DNA from: Psychroflexus planctonicus
GTDB taxonomy: Bacteria; Bacteroidota; Bacteroidia; Flavobacteriales; Flavobacteriaceae
Direction of reading: 5' to 3'
Assembly (NCBI RefSeq): GCF_014640195.1
Contig: NZ_BMGM01000006.1
Span: forward strand, 165,238-229,237
Length of the DNA: 64,000 nucleotides
Of the stretch, positions 16,419 to 24,736 are shown in pieces. How positions within the stretch are numbered: the stretch's first letter is position 1; each line of letters starts with the position of its first letter. Made by a program: the position numbers and the translations under genes. The notes beneath the pieces were generated by a model that saw only the letters and a list, made by a program, of their open reading frames with translations, was not told the DNA's origin and made no database searches.

Positions 16419-17681
16419 ATGGAATACATAGGAATAGGAATGCTAGCTGTAGTTACCTTGATTTTAGGTTTTGTATTCGGGCAAAAAACCAAGCAAGGAA
16501 AACTGAACACCAAATTAGAAATGCTTGAAATTCAGTTGCAAAAAAAAGCTGATGAAAAAGAAAAAATTGGTCAACAATTGCAGGAAAGTGACTCGCAAAA
16601 AAACCAACTGCAACAAGATGTAGTTCGGAAGCAAAGCCAGAACGAGCATTTGCAAGAAAAACTAAATGAACAAAAAACAGATTTAGTTGAATTGGAAAAG
16701 CGATTTAAAACGGAATTTGAAAATTTAGCCCAGAAGATTCTTGATCAGAAAACGGAGAAATTTACGGAAGTGAATCAGAAGAATATCCATCAGATTCTGT
16801 CACCTTTACAGGAAAAAATAAAGGTTTTTGAAGAACAAATTTCGAAGAACAATGAAACCTTTATCAAGGAAAATTCAAAGTTAGAACAACAGTTGAAGCA
16901 TTTGAGCGAACAAAACATTCGTATTTCGGAAGAAGCACAAAATCTAACTAAAGCGCTAAAAGGCGATAGCAAAATGCAAGGCAACTGGGGCGAAGTCATT
17001 TTGGAAAGAGTGCTAGAAAAATCGGGACTAACCAAAGGAATTGAATACGATGTGCAAGTAGCAAACAAGAATGAAAGTGGCAGAACACAACTCCCCGACG
17101 TGGTGGTTCATTTACCCGACCAACGCAAAATGATCATCGACTCCAAAGTGAGTTTAACTGCTTATGAACGCTATGTGACTTCTGAAGACAAAAAAGAAAA
17201 AGAACATGCTTTAAAAGCGCATTTAATCTCATTAAAAAATCACATTAAAGGATTAAAAGAGAAGAAATACGAAGATTTATATGGTGTAAAAAGTCCCGAT
17301 TTTGTTTTGCTATTCATACCCATTGAACCGGCTTTGTTTTTAGCACAAAGCGAAGATGCCAATTTCTTTTACGATGCTTTTCAACAAAACATTTTATTGG
17401 TGAGCCCCACTACTCTACTTTCTACTTTGCGCACGGTTGAAATGATTTGGAAAACCGAAAAACAACAGCAAAACGCCTTAGAAATTGCCAAACACGCAGG
17501 AAATCTACACGACAAATTTGCCAGTTTAATTGAAGAATTAGAAACTTTAGGAAGCCGAATTGATTCCAGTAAAAACAAATACCAAGATGCCATGAAAAAA
17601 TTAACGGGTCAACAAAACTTGGTAAAAGACATCAAAAAATTGAAGAAACTAGGTGTTCCGACTAAAAAAAACTTGGAATAG
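16419..17681 (+). CDS. rmuC: RmuC family DNA recombination protein
   Basis: A 420-residue protein with one N-terminal membrane segment (MEYIGIGMLAVVTLILGFVFG), a long coiled coil of Lys, Glu and Gln-rich heptads (about 25-185), and the RmuC domain with GNWGEVILERVLEKSGL, LPDVVVHLPDQRKMIIDSKVSLTAYERY and PDFVLLFIPIEPA. RmuC limits recombination at inverted repeats in E. coli; the domain is related to restriction-endonuclease-like nucleases. It starts 38 bases after pepT and may be in the same transcript. Confidence 0.93.
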   Translation: MEYIGIGMLAVVTLILGFVFGQKTKQGKLNTKLEMLEIQLQKKADEKEKIGQQLQESDSQKNQLQQDVVRKQSQNEHLQEKLNEQKTDLVELEKRFKTEFENLAQKILDQKTEKFTEVNQKNIHQILSPLQEKIKVFEEQISKNNETFIKENSKLEQQLKHLSEQNIRISEEAQNLTKALKGDSKMQGNWGEVILERVLEKSGLTKGIEYDVQVANKNESGRTQLPDVVVHLPDQRKMIIDSKVSLTAYERYVTSEDKKEKEHALKAHLISLKNHIKGLKEKKYEDLYGVKSPDFVLLFIPIEPALFLAQSEDANFFYDAFQQNILLVSPTTLLSTLRTVEMIWKTEKQQQNALEIAKHAGNLHDKFASLIEELETLGSRIDSSKNKYQDAMKKLTGQQNLVKDIKKLKKLGVPTKKNLE

Positions 17682-17705
17682 TCGTTGAAGTTTATTCAAT
17701 TTAAA

Positions 17706-17830
17706 AATCACCCCTGTTTTTATTCTTCATAATTCAAATAAAACACTTCTCATTATTACATACCCTTAAATTATTGGGGTTACTTTTTATTTATTTCACA
17801 AAAATTAAGCATCACCCCTAAATAATTTGG
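17706..17830 (+). promoter_or_regulatory. Repeated CCCC/GGGG-flanked motifs upstream of glnB-amtB
   Basis: The gap before glnB contains CCCTTAAATTATTGGGG (17763-17779) and CCCCTAAATAATTTGG (17815-17830), centres about 51 bases apart, close to five helical turns. ATCACCCCT occurs at 17707-17715 and again at 17811-17819. Such repeated symmetric sites suggest a binding protein controlling nitrogen genes; the protein is unknown. Confidence 0.35.
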
Positions 17831-17885
17831 ACAGCTTCTTTGAATTTCACTACTTTTAAGCCCGAAATTAAAATCAGCTTAATTC

Positions 17886-18224
17886 ATGAAAAAGATTGAA
17901 GCCATTATTCGGAAATCTAAATTCGATCAAGTCAAAAAAGACTTGCAAGAAATTGGAGTAAATTTTTTTAGTTATTGGGATGTGACTGGCGTGGGTAACG
18001 AAAAACATGGTCATGTGTACCGTGGCGTTTCGTATAGCACAAGTGATATACAACGCCGTCATTTAGTCATTGTCGTTTCAGACGATTTTGTAGACAAAAC
18101 GGTGGATATGCTGCTCAATTCCGCAGCTACTGGAGATGTAGGTGATGGGAAAATTTTCATTTCTAACATCGAACAAGCTTACCGAATCCGCACCAAGGAA
18201 ACAGGGAAAACTGCAATTAACTAA
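17886..18224 (+). CDS. glnB: P-II family nitrogen regulatory protein
   Basis: Trimeric signal protein sensing 2-oxoglutarate and ATP/ADP. The 112-residue length is standard. The T-loop HGHVYRGVSYSTSDIQRRH keeps both tyrosines (Tyr45 and Tyr50, equivalent to Tyr46 and the modifiable Tyr51 of E. coli GlnB) and is one residue shorter. The B-loop is TGDVGDGKIFI and the C-loop AYRIRTKETG. It sits 12 bases before amtB, so by the usual linkage it acts like GlnK, plugging the ammonium channel when nitrogen is plentiful. Confidence 0.95.
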   Translation: MKKIEAIIRKSKFDQVKKDLQEIGVNFFSYWDVTGVGNEKHGHVYRGVSYSTSDIQRRHLVIVVSDDFVDKTVDMLLNSAATGDVGDGKIFISNIEQAYRIRTKETGKTAIN

Positions 18225-18236
18225 AAACATTCAAAA

Positions 18237-19466
18237 ATGAATCAGGAACTATTTACGGCAAATAATGTTTGGATGATGGTCTGCACTGCTTTGGTATTTT
18301 TTATGCATTTGGGTTTTTCACTTTTAGAAATTGGGCTAACCCGGCAGAAAAACACCATCAATATACTTTTCAAAAACATTTTCATCATTTGTGCTGGCTT
18401 ACTTTTATATTATGTGGTTGGTTTCAGTTTGATGTATCCAGGAACATTTAATGGATTTCTTGGCTTTTCAGGATTTGGCATCAGCTTACCTGAAAACGGC
18501 AATGAATTTACTTATGCTGATGGTGGTTACACCTATTTTACCGATTTTATCTTTCAAGGCATGTTTGCGGCAACAGCGGCTACCATTGTTTCTGGCGCAG
18601 TAGCTGAACGTATAAAATTAGACGCATTTATGTTGTTTAGTGTGTTGTACCTAGGATTAATTTACCCCATTGTTGGTTCTTGGAAATGGGGTGGCGGTTT
18701 TTTAGATGAACTCGGTTTCTACGATTTTGCTGGTTCTACTTTGGTGCATTCCGTTGGCGGTTGGGCAGCGCTTGTAGCCATTGTTCTTTTAGGTGCGAGA
18801 ATAGGTAAATTCAGCGAAGGAAAATCGAAAGTAATTTTAGGGCACAATATTCCCTTGTCTACTGCGGGCGTATTTATATTGTGGTTGGGTTGGTTCGGTT
18901 TTAATGGCGGTTCCGTGCTTTCCGCAAGCCCAGCAGAAACTTCTTTGGTTCTCGTAACCACTAGTTTGGCTGCCGCTGCTGGAGGAATGAGCGCTTTTAT
19001 ATTTTCTAGATTATTGTATAAAAATTTAGACGTAAGTATGTTTTTAAACGGAATTTTAGGCGGTTTAGTAGGAATTACGGCAGGAGCAGATTTAATGTCT
19101 CCACTAGAAGCTATTGCCATTGGAGTTGTTTCAGGAATTGTAATCGTGCTCGCAGTAAGTTTAATCGATCGGTTACGTTTAGATGATCCTGTTGGAGCTG
19201 TTGCGGTTCATCTATTCTGCGGTATTTGGGGAACATTAGCAGTAGGAATTTTTGGTAGCATGGCCGGTTGGTCACAATTTCTGCATCAATTAACTGGAGT
19301 TGCTATTATTGGTGTTTTTTGTTGTGTAACTGCTTGGGTGTTTATCTTTTCGATTAAAAAAACTATCGGGATACGTGTTTCAAGTCGTGAAGAAGTAGAA
19401 GGACTTGATCAGCATGAACATGGCATGAGTGCGTATAACGATTTTAATACCACCAACGAATATTAA
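18237..19466 (+). CDS. amtB: Ammonium transporter (AmtB)
   Basis: Eleven-helix ammonium channel of the inner membrane, 409 residues. The pore histidines are in STLVHSVGGWAALV and VAVHLFCGIWG, and the family signatures FQGMFAATAATIVSGAVAER and LGWFGFNGGS are present. There is no cleavable signal peptide. The cytoplasmic tail (about 385-409) ends in acidic and His residues. It follows glnB by 12 bases, and the TAA stop overlaps the tail of the convergent DUF4294 gene by four bases. Confidence 0.96.
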   Translation: MNQELFTANNVWMMVCTALVFFMHLGFSLLEIGLTRQKNTINILFKNIFIICAGLLLYYVVGFSLMYPGTFNGFLGFSGFGISLPENGNEFTYADGGYTYFTDFIFQGMFAATAATIVSGAVAERIKLDAFMLFSVLYLGLIYPIVGSWKWGGGFLDELGFYDFAGSTLVHSVGGWAALVAIVLLGARIGKFSEGKSKVILGHNIPLSTAGVFILWLGWFGFNGGSVLSASPAETSLVLVTTSLAAAAGGMSAFIFSRLLYKNLDVSMFLNGILGGLVGITAGADLMSPLEAIAIGVVSGIVIVLAVSLIDRLRLDDPVGAVAVHLFCGIWGTLAVGIFGSMAGWSQFLHQLTGVAIIGVFCCVTAWVFIFSIKKTIGIRVSSREEVEGLDQHEHGMSAYNDFNTTNEY

Positions 19467-20200
19467 TTTGCTTGAGGTGATGCTTTAGGTGTTTGTTTGA
19501 AAATGTGCACTTTATCTTTCCAAACAGAAGTTAACTCATAATAATCGATATGAATTGCAGGCTGTTGATCTTTTAATGTGCGTTTACTGAATTCGCGTTG
19601 CAGTATATCTTCAATTAAAAAATCTTCTCGCACTTCGTAAGGATTAAATTTTTCCTTCAATGAAATATTAAAAAGCTTTGCAGTAGTGTTGTACCAAAAT
19701 GCCCTCCAGCCCGTTCGCAATTCTTTCACCAAATCAAAAGTAGTTTCGCCTGTTTGTCGGTGCATCAGTTTTACTAAAATTTGTCCTTCGGTTTTGGTCA
19801 ATTTTTTAAGTTCATCTGTAAATTCTCCTTCAATGTAATTTTGAATCATTTTAGTATACCGCTTTCGTTTTCTCTTCGAATCAATTTTTAAAAGTCTTAC
19901 ATTTAAACTATCTAAACGGTTAGCAGCTAAAACTGCATAAGGCCAAACTCGTTTAGTTTTTCGCTTTAAAATTAAATATTCTCGTAAATCTTCTTTGTTT
20001 TGAAAGCTCAATTTCGGAAGTATTAAAACTTCATCTAAATACTCTGCATCTTCAAAAACAGAGTCGTTTACAAATTCATAAAACTCTAAATTTAAGCTGT
20101 CTTTTTGTTCAAGTTTAGCAATGGAATCATTTTCTTGTGAGGAAACGAAATTTATTCCTAACAAGAAAAAAAGGCTGTAATAAAGGCTATACTTTTTCAT
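19463..20200 (-). CDS. DUF4294 domain protein, exported
   Basis: Conserved Bacteroidota protein of unknown function. From the ATG at 20200 it has a signal peptide (MKKYSLYYSLFFLLGINFVSS) and about 220 mature residues. The DUF4294 core runs from LPKLSFQNKEDLREYLILKRKTKRVWPYAVLAA to MHRQTGETTFDLVKELRTGWRAFWYNTTAKLFN. The frame also has an ATG four codons earlier (20212); both lie downstream of a TAATTTTG promoter box at 20228-20235. It is convergent with amtB, overlapping by four bases. Confidence 0.85.
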   Translation of the reverse strand: MKKYSLYYSLFFLLGINFVSSQENDSIAKLEQKDSLNLEFYEFVNDSVFEDAEYLDEVLILPKLSFQNKEDLREYLILKRKTKRVWPYAVLAANRLDSLNVRLLKIDSKRKRKRYTKMIQNYIEGEFTDELKKLTKTEGQILVKLMHRQTGETTFDLVKELRTGWRAFWYNTTAKLFNISLKEKFNPYEVREDFLIEDILQREFSKRTLKDQQPAIHIDYYELTSVWKDKVHIFKQTPKASPQAN

Positions 20201-20227
20201 AAAAACATTCAAATGCTATATGCGTGC

Positions 20228-20235
20228 CAAAATTA
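20228..20235 (-). promoter_or_regulatory. -7 promoter box of the DUF4294 gene
   Basis: TAATTTTG on the minus strand fits TAnnTTTG. TTG (plus-strand CAA at 20259-20261) lies 23 bases upstream, the long end of the usual spacing. Predicted start near 20221. Confidence 0.5.
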
Positions 20236-20305
20236 GGTATTCATAAACATTTTAGTCTCAAAAGATTATTAAATTCGCAACTATTCAAAATTAAATTAAA
20301 ACAAC

Positions 20306-21376
20306 ATGCAGAAAGATTCTTTAGCATTTTTAGAAAAATATTTAAACAATGCATCTCCAACAGGTTATGAATGGGAAGGTCAAAAATTGTGGATGGACTA
20401 TTTAAAACCTTATGTAGATGAATTTATTACGGACACTTACGGAACAGCGGTAGGTGTAATTAATCCAGAAGCCAAATACAAAGTGGTAATTGAAGGCCAT
20501 GCAGACGAGATTTCTTGGTACGTAAACTACATTACAGACGAGGGTTTAATTTATGTTATTCGAAATGGTGGTAGCGACCACATGATAGCGCCTTCTAAGC
20601 GAGTGAATATTCATACAGATAACGGAATTGTAAAAGGTGTTTTTGGTTGGCCAGCTATTCATACCCGAAAAGGCGACAAAGAAGAAACTCCGAAATTAGA
20701 CAATATTTGTATTGATGTAGGTTGTACTTCTAAAGAAGAAGTTGAAAAACTTGGTGTTCATGTTGGATGTGTAATTACTTATCCAGACGAATTTTTTATT
20801 TTAAATGAAGACAAGTTTGTTTGCCGTGGTTTAGACAACCGTATGGGTGGATTTATGATTGCCGAAGTAGCACGTAAATTAAAAGAAAACAATATCCAAC
20901 TTCCTTTTGGTTTATACATTACAAACTCTGTACAAGAAGAAATTGGATTACGTGGTGCAGAAATGATTACCCAACGTATACAACCTGATGTTGCTATTGT
21001 AACTGATGTTTGTCATGATACAACTACACCAATGATTAAAAAAGAAAAAGAAGGATTGACCAAAATGGGCGACGGTCCTGTAATTTCTTATGCACCTGCT
21101 GTGCAAAACAAACTTCGAGAATTGTTGATTAAAACTGCAAATGATTACAAAATTCCTTTTCAACGAATGGCCGCTAGTAGAATGACGGGGACAGATACTG
21201 ATGCTTTTGCCTACAGCAATGGTGGTGTGGCTTCAGCACTAATTTCGCTTCCCTTACGCTATATGCATACCACTGTAGAAATGGTGCATAAAAATGACGT
21301 TAAAAATGTAATTGAATTAATTTACAATTCGCTTTTAGCCATGAAGGAAGGAGAAGATTTTAGTTACTTCAAATAA
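20306..21376 (+). CDS. M42 family metallopeptidase (glutamyl/PET-type aminopeptidase)
   Basis: A 356-residue dinuclear zinc aminopeptidase. Metal ligands and catalytic residues are seen in VVIEGHADEISWYV, CRGLDNRMGGF, NSVQEEIGLRGAEM, VTDVCHDTTTP and LRYMHTTVEMVHKNDV, with TGTDTDAFAYSNGG forming the S1 region. M42 enzymes form dodecameric tetrahedral shells in the cytoplasm that trim peptides after proteolysis. The gene is monocistronic and ends in a strong intrinsic terminator at 21403-21430. Confidence 0.93.
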   Translation: MQKDSLAFLEKYLNNASPTGYEWEGQKLWMDYLKPYVDEFITDTYGTAVGVINPEAKYKVVIEGHADEISWYVNYITDEGLIYVIRNGGSDHMIAPSKRVNIHTDNGIVKGVFGWPAIHTRKGDKEETPKLDNICIDVGCTSKEEVEKLGVHVGCVITYPDEFFILNEDKFVCRGLDNRMGGFMIAEVARKLKENNIQLPFGLYITNSVQEEIGLRGAEMITQRIQPDVAIVTDVCHDTTTPMIKKEKEGLTKMGDGPVISYAPAVQNKLRELLIKTANDYKIPFQRMAASRMTGTDTDAFAYSNGGVASALISLPLRYMHTTVEMVHKNDVKNVIELIYNSLLAMKEGEDFSYFK

Positions 21377-21402
21377 TTACTACTTATCATAGAAGAAATA
21401 GA

Positions 21403-21430
21403 AACAGCTCTTTAGGAGCTGTTTTTTTTT
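21403..21430 (+). terminator. Intrinsic terminator of the M42 peptidase gene
   Basis: Perfect 8-bp stem AACAGCTC (21403-21410) / GAGCTGTT (21416-21423), 5-base loop, and nine T to 21430. Confidence 0.9.
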
Positions 21431-21435
21431 GAGAC

Positions 21436-21502
21436 AAAAAAAAACGCCTGCTCGGGAGAGCAGGCGAATTAACTAACCAATCTATTATGAAAAACTTCAT
21501 CC
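21436..21502 (-). ncRNA. Small RNA candidate A (tandem pair)
   Basis: On the minus strand a TATATTTG -7 box (21507-21514) is followed by about 33 unpaired bases, then a perfect 9-bp GC-rich hairpin, CGCCTGCTC (21445-21453) / GAGCAGGCG (21458-21466), and nine U (21444-21436). That is a complete small transcription unit of about 67 bases with its own terminator. The 36-base block 21458-21493 is 35/36 identical to 21614-21649 in the second copy, 156 bases away, while flanks and terminator loops differ. The RNA 5' part is complementary to sequences of the form CTATTATGAAAA. The start site is estimated. Confidence 0.5.
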
Positions 21503-21506
21503 ACGG

Positions 21507-21514
21507 CAAATATA
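21507..21514 (-). promoter_or_regulatory. -7 box of small RNA candidate A
   Basis: TATATTTG on the minus strand, an exact TAnnTTTG match. No perfect TTG is present 17-23 bases upstream (CTG and similar only), so this promoter is weaker on paper than that of copy B. Confidence 0.45.
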
Positions 21515-21585
21515 TTACTTTTCTTTAATGCAGTGTAGAATTTATTCGAATTAACATTTTTTTATAGGCTCTTAAAATTAAAGTC

Positions 21586-21653
21586 AAAAAAAAAACCTGC
21601 TCACTATAAAAATGAGCAGGCAAATTAACTAACCAATCTATTATGAAAATTTC
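21586..21653 (-). ncRNA. Small RNA candidate B (tandem pair)
   Basis: Second copy of the tandem pair. The minus-strand promoter is better here: TTG (21686-21688), 19-base spacer, TACATTTG (21659-21666). The transcript would run through the conserved block (21649-21614) into an 8-bp hairpin, CCTGCTCA (21596-21603) / TGAGCAGG (21613-21620), and ten U (21595-21586). The hairpin arms are kept while the loop has changed from 4 to 9 bases, as expected under selection for a terminator. Together with copy A it lies downstream of the LuxE-like gene on the same strand, so processing from a 3' UTR is the alternative. Confidence 0.5.
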
Positions 21654-21658
21654 ATATA

Positions 21659-21688
21659 CAAATGTAGGCTATATTCTACAGTAAACAA
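21659..21688 (-). promoter_or_regulatory. Promoter of small RNA candidate B
   Basis: Minus-strand TTG, 19 bases, TACATTTG: a full match to the flavobacterial TTG-N17-23-TAnnTTTG promoter model. Confidence 0.6.
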
Positions 21689-21880
21689 CAAAAAAAGCAA
21701 AAAATAATTATTTCATTTATTAAGTTGATTATCAAATAATTATTTTTTAGATCTATTCAATATGTTAGCAAATTGAAACTTTGAAAGTAAAAATTGAAAC
21801 GATAAACGGACTATTTTAAGGTCGATTCGAAATTTTGTGAAAATCATAGTTCTTGAAAAGAAGTAAATAAGGTTTGGTAT
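21689..21880. other. AT-rich intergenic remainder
   Basis: The rest of the 504-base gap between the M42 and LuxE-like genes. It is A/T-rich with runs of A and T; I see no reading frame, hairpin or known repeat in it. Confidence 0.6.
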
Positions 21881-22852
21881 TTAAAGTACCATTAAATTAC
21901 ACCCACGAACATCGCTATGATCAAATCTGCCTAAAATTTGATATTGATTATTTCCTATTTCTTTACCCAAATCTTGGGTTGCAATAAAAGCGATAGAGTT
22001 AACATTAGCTAAATCAATTACATTGATGCCACCTGTTTGATTTTGCTGAAGAATCTCTAAAGGATTGTCTGTATTTCTAATTAAGATTTTCATACTTGAG
22101 GGACAATTAAAAATTCCGTTGCCCTTTGAATAAGCTTGAGAGAGCAACTCCGTCATACCGTATTCACTATGAATATGCTCAACTCCAAAACCAGATTTCA
22201 ATTGCTCATGTAATTCTTCCCGGATCATTTCTTTTCTTCTTCCTTTCATTCCACCGGTTTCCATGATAATAGTAGACTTTAACTGAAATTGAAATTGTTC
22301 TGAAAAATCTAATAAAGCAAAGCTTACACCTATCAATAAAATGTTTCGTTTGCCATCGTACTTTTCAATGGTGTTTTTAAGCAATTCAAAATCATCTAAA
22401 AAAAAGCCACTTTCTGCATATTTACTTTTTTTAATAAAATGGTTTACCATGTAAATTAGCGAAGACCCGTTTCGCTCTAAATAAGATGGTAAAAGACCTA
22501 GAACCAAATAATCTTCCACATCACCATAAAATTGATGAAAAGCCTTAAGGTAACTATTTTCATAGATTGATAAATCTGTTACATGATGTTTGCTGGTTTG
22601 ATCTCCTGTTGTCCCACTACTAGTAAAAATGGCTTCAATTGAACTAGAATCACTCAAAATAGTGTGTGTTTTAAAGAATTCAATAGGCAAAAACGGGATA
22701 GCTTCTAATTCATTAATGTTAGTTGGATTCTTGTTTAACAGCTTACAAAACTGTTGATAAACTAGATTATTTTCATATTGAAAAGCGAATAACCTTAGTG
22801 CTTCTTCTGTGAAGTTTTTAGGACTTAATGAAAAGTGTTTGGGCTTATTCAT
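21881..22852 (-). CDS. LuxE/PaaK-like acyl-protein synthetase
   Basis: A 323-residue ANL-superfamily adenylate-forming protein without the usual C-terminal domain, resembling LuxE. The P-loop-like IFTSSGTTGDQTSKH (about 110-125) binds ATP, METGGMKGRRKEM and EYGMTELLSQAY (about 240-250) are the later motifs, and YQILGRFDHSDVRGCNLMVL the end. LuxE activates a fatty acid for the luciferase reductase, but no lux genes are near; flavobacterial relatives are usually called acyltransferases, so an acyl-activating role in lipid or polysaccharide modification is only a guess. It stands alone between a terminator and the small RNA pair. Confidence 0.8.
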   Translation of the reverse strand: MNKPKHFSLSPKNFTEEALRLFAFQYENNLVYQQFCKLLNKNPTNINELEAIPFLPIEFFKTHTILSDSSSIEAIFTSSGTTGDQTSKHHVTDLSIYENSYLKAFHQFYGDVEDYLVLGLLPSYLERNGSSLIYMVNHFIKKSKYAESGFFLDDFELLKNTIEKYDGKRNILLIGVSFALLDFSEQFQFQLKSTIIMETGGMKGRRKEMIREELHEQLKSGFGVEHIHSEYGMTELLSQAYSKGNGIFNCPSSMKILIRNTDNPLEILQQNQTGGINVIDLANVNSIAFIATQDLGKEIGNNQYQILGRFDHSDVRGCNLMVL

Positions 22853-22876
22853 AATGCTTCAAAAATACATATAGAC

Positions 22877-22908
22877 AAAAAGGCATCGCAAAATGCGACG
22901 CCCTTTTT
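22877..22908 (-). terminator. Terminator of the T9SS-sorted protein gene
   Basis: GGCATCGCA (22882-22890) and TGCGACGCC (22894-22902) form a 9-bp stem with one wobble; A-tract on the left and T-tract on the right make it effective on either strand. On the minus strand it closes the TonB receptor operon. Confidence 0.85.
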
Positions 22909-22927
22909 ATAAGAAAAAATGTTCGGT

Positions 22928-24652
22928 TTATTGAACGATTAATTTTTTAGTGAAGCTTCCTTTTCCTTCACCAAATTGTACCATATAAATTCCTGATTGT
23001 AAGTTAGAAATATCTAAAGGAGTATCTCCTGATATTTCTGCGTCCATAAGCTTACGACCCAATACGTTATAAATTCCTACTTGAAAAGTTTCTCCTATTG
23101 GAGACTTGAAGTTAACTTTTCCTGATGCTGGATTTGGGAAAATAGCAAATTCTGATTTATCGAAGTTAGCAATGCTTAAAGTTACATCGATGTCTGCAGA
23201 AAATCTTGAAAATATTTGTGGATCTCCATTAAATTCGCTTGCTACACCAACTACACCAGCTAATTCTCCTTGTGGAATTACTGTTCCAATATAGTCTACA
23301 TTAAAAAACTCTGTACGAGATGTAATTGTATTTGTGCCGTCTGATAAATCGTAATTTTGTCCGTTTTCAAAAGTAAGTGTACCATCTGCATTTGGGAAAG
23401 ACACGTTTTGAAATCCAACTAAAATAGACTCATAAGATTCATAATTGTTAATGAATTCGCTTAAAGATAAAATCTGAACAGATGGTTCGTTGTTCCCTGT
23501 TACCACACCATTATCTGCAGTAGGCAATAATTGAAGAACACCATTATTAAAGTTAGATTGTCCTGTTAAACCAGTAACTTGATCTCCAAAAGCATATACA
23601 TCATTGTCAATAATGCCATCAAAATCAAAAATCATTAAACCAGGACCAGTTTCGTTCTGAAACCACTTTCTGTTTCTAAAATTATCTCCGTGAGAGAATG
23701 TTACTGGACCAGTAATTTCATAAAATCCACCATCTCCGTTAGCATCAACATCAGCACGTAAAGCAGCAATATCTGCAACTTGAGTTACGTCTGCAACACT
23801 AAAGTCAATACTAGCAGAAGCAGCTATGCTTTGTCCGTCAAGTAATTCAACTTCTACAGTATAGGATTCACCGTTTTGCGTAGTTAAATTAAAAGGAGAA
23901 GTAACACCTGTTGTAGTTGAGCCATTAACAGTGATATCAAACTGAGCGCCAGCTGGTTCGTTTTGAGCAGAAAAAGCTACATCTACACTGGTAGTCCCTG
24001 GATCTAAAACAGCGTTATTTGCTGGAGAAGTTATAAATACAGCAGGATCATTGCTTCCACCTTCAGGGGTATAAGTTGCTGTACCAATTATAGATTCGAA
24101 AGTTGCACCACCTTGACAAGTACCTTCACCGTCTAAAGCTCCGTTAAAGTAAGACCAATTTCCTGCAAAAAAGCCAAAATCTGGACCAGAACCGTCGTTG
24201 CGCTTGGCATACCCATCTTGGTATTCCCAAACTTCTCCAGTTCCATCGGTAGCTTCAGCACCATATTGATCTACAACAGTACTTGTTGCATCTTCAATGA
24301 TTCTAACTCTATCGTCACCATTAAAGTTTACCGCACTTGAATTTGTTGAAAGTACATTTGTAGCACTTGGATATTCAGTTGCAAAAGATTCATCTTCTTT
24401 ATGGATGTACACAAAATCATCAGTTACAACACCTAAATCTGTAAGGTTTAAAGTGTTTCCCCAAGTGTCGTTAGCATTGGTTTGAATTTCTAGTGAATAA
24501 TTTGCAAAGTCAACAGTGCCATCTGCATAAATTTCAACTACTTTTGGATTTCCACCTGAGCAGTCTCCATCAGAAATCATAGTTAAAACAGGAGTTTGTC
24601 CTATTGCAAATACACTAATTAGTAAAGTTAGTAATAAGGTAATTTTTTTCAT
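22928..24652 (-). CDS. Secreted lamin-tail domain protein with T9SS sorting domain
   Basis: A 574-residue secreted protein. A signal peptide (MKKITLLLTLLISVFAIGQ) is followed by a lamin-tail/LTD-like domain (about 22-175: DGDCSGGNPKVVEIYADG, NYSLEIQTN), a beta-sandwich domain with ITSPANNAVLDPG (about 205-285), a DUF5689-like OB region (FYEITGPVTFSHGDNFRNRKWF, about 300-470), and a C-terminal type A sorting domain (IFPNPASGKVNF...NLQSGIYMVQF...KKLIVQ). It is expected to cross the outer membrane by T9SS and sit on the surface. It is encoded after the TonB receptor, so it may bind or process that receptor's substrate; the substrate is unknown. Confidence 0.85.
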   Translation of the reverse strand: MKKITLLLTLLISVFAIGQTPVLTMISDGDCSGGNPKVVEIYADGTVDFANYSLEIQTNANDTWGNTLNLTDLGVVTDDFVYIHKEDESFATEYPSATNVLSTNSSAVNFNGDDRVRIIEDATSTVVDQYGAEATDGTGEVWEYQDGYAKRNDGSGPDFGFFAGNWSYFNGALDGEGTCQGGATFESIIGTATYTPEGGSNDPAVFITSPANNAVLDPGTTSVDVAFSAQNEPAGAQFDITVNGSTTTGVTSPFNLTTQNGESYTVEVELLDGQSIAASASIDFSVADVTQVADIAALRADVDANGDGGFYEITGPVTFSHGDNFRNRKWFQNETGPGLMIFDFDGIIDNDVYAFGDQVTGLTGQSNFNNGVLQLLPTADNGVVTGNNEPSVQILSLSEFINNYESYESILVGFQNVSFPNADGTLTFENGQNYDLSDGTNTITSRTEFFNVDYIGTVIPQGELAGVVGVASEFNGDPQIFSRFSADIDVTLSIANFDKSEFAIFPNPASGKVNFKSPIGETFQVGIYNVLGRKLMDAEISGDTPLDISNLQSGIYMVQFGEGKGSFTKKLIVQ

Positions 24653-24736
24653 TTTGTTTAATTTTTAGTTGTTGCAAAAGTAATAAAATTTGAATTACTA
24701 GTATTGAATGAATTCTTTTATAACAATTACTTAAAG

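Noticed and set aside
21487..21684. Two plus-strand 13-codon frames starting ATGAAA in the duplicated block
   Set aside because: Equal length is notable, but the peptides are unrelated after the shared ATGAAAA, and the terminators and promoters are oriented for the minus strand.
21881..22852. LuxE-like gene as evidence of bioluminescence
   Set aside because: No luxAB or luxCD relatives are adjacent, and this group is common in non-luminous flavobacteria.
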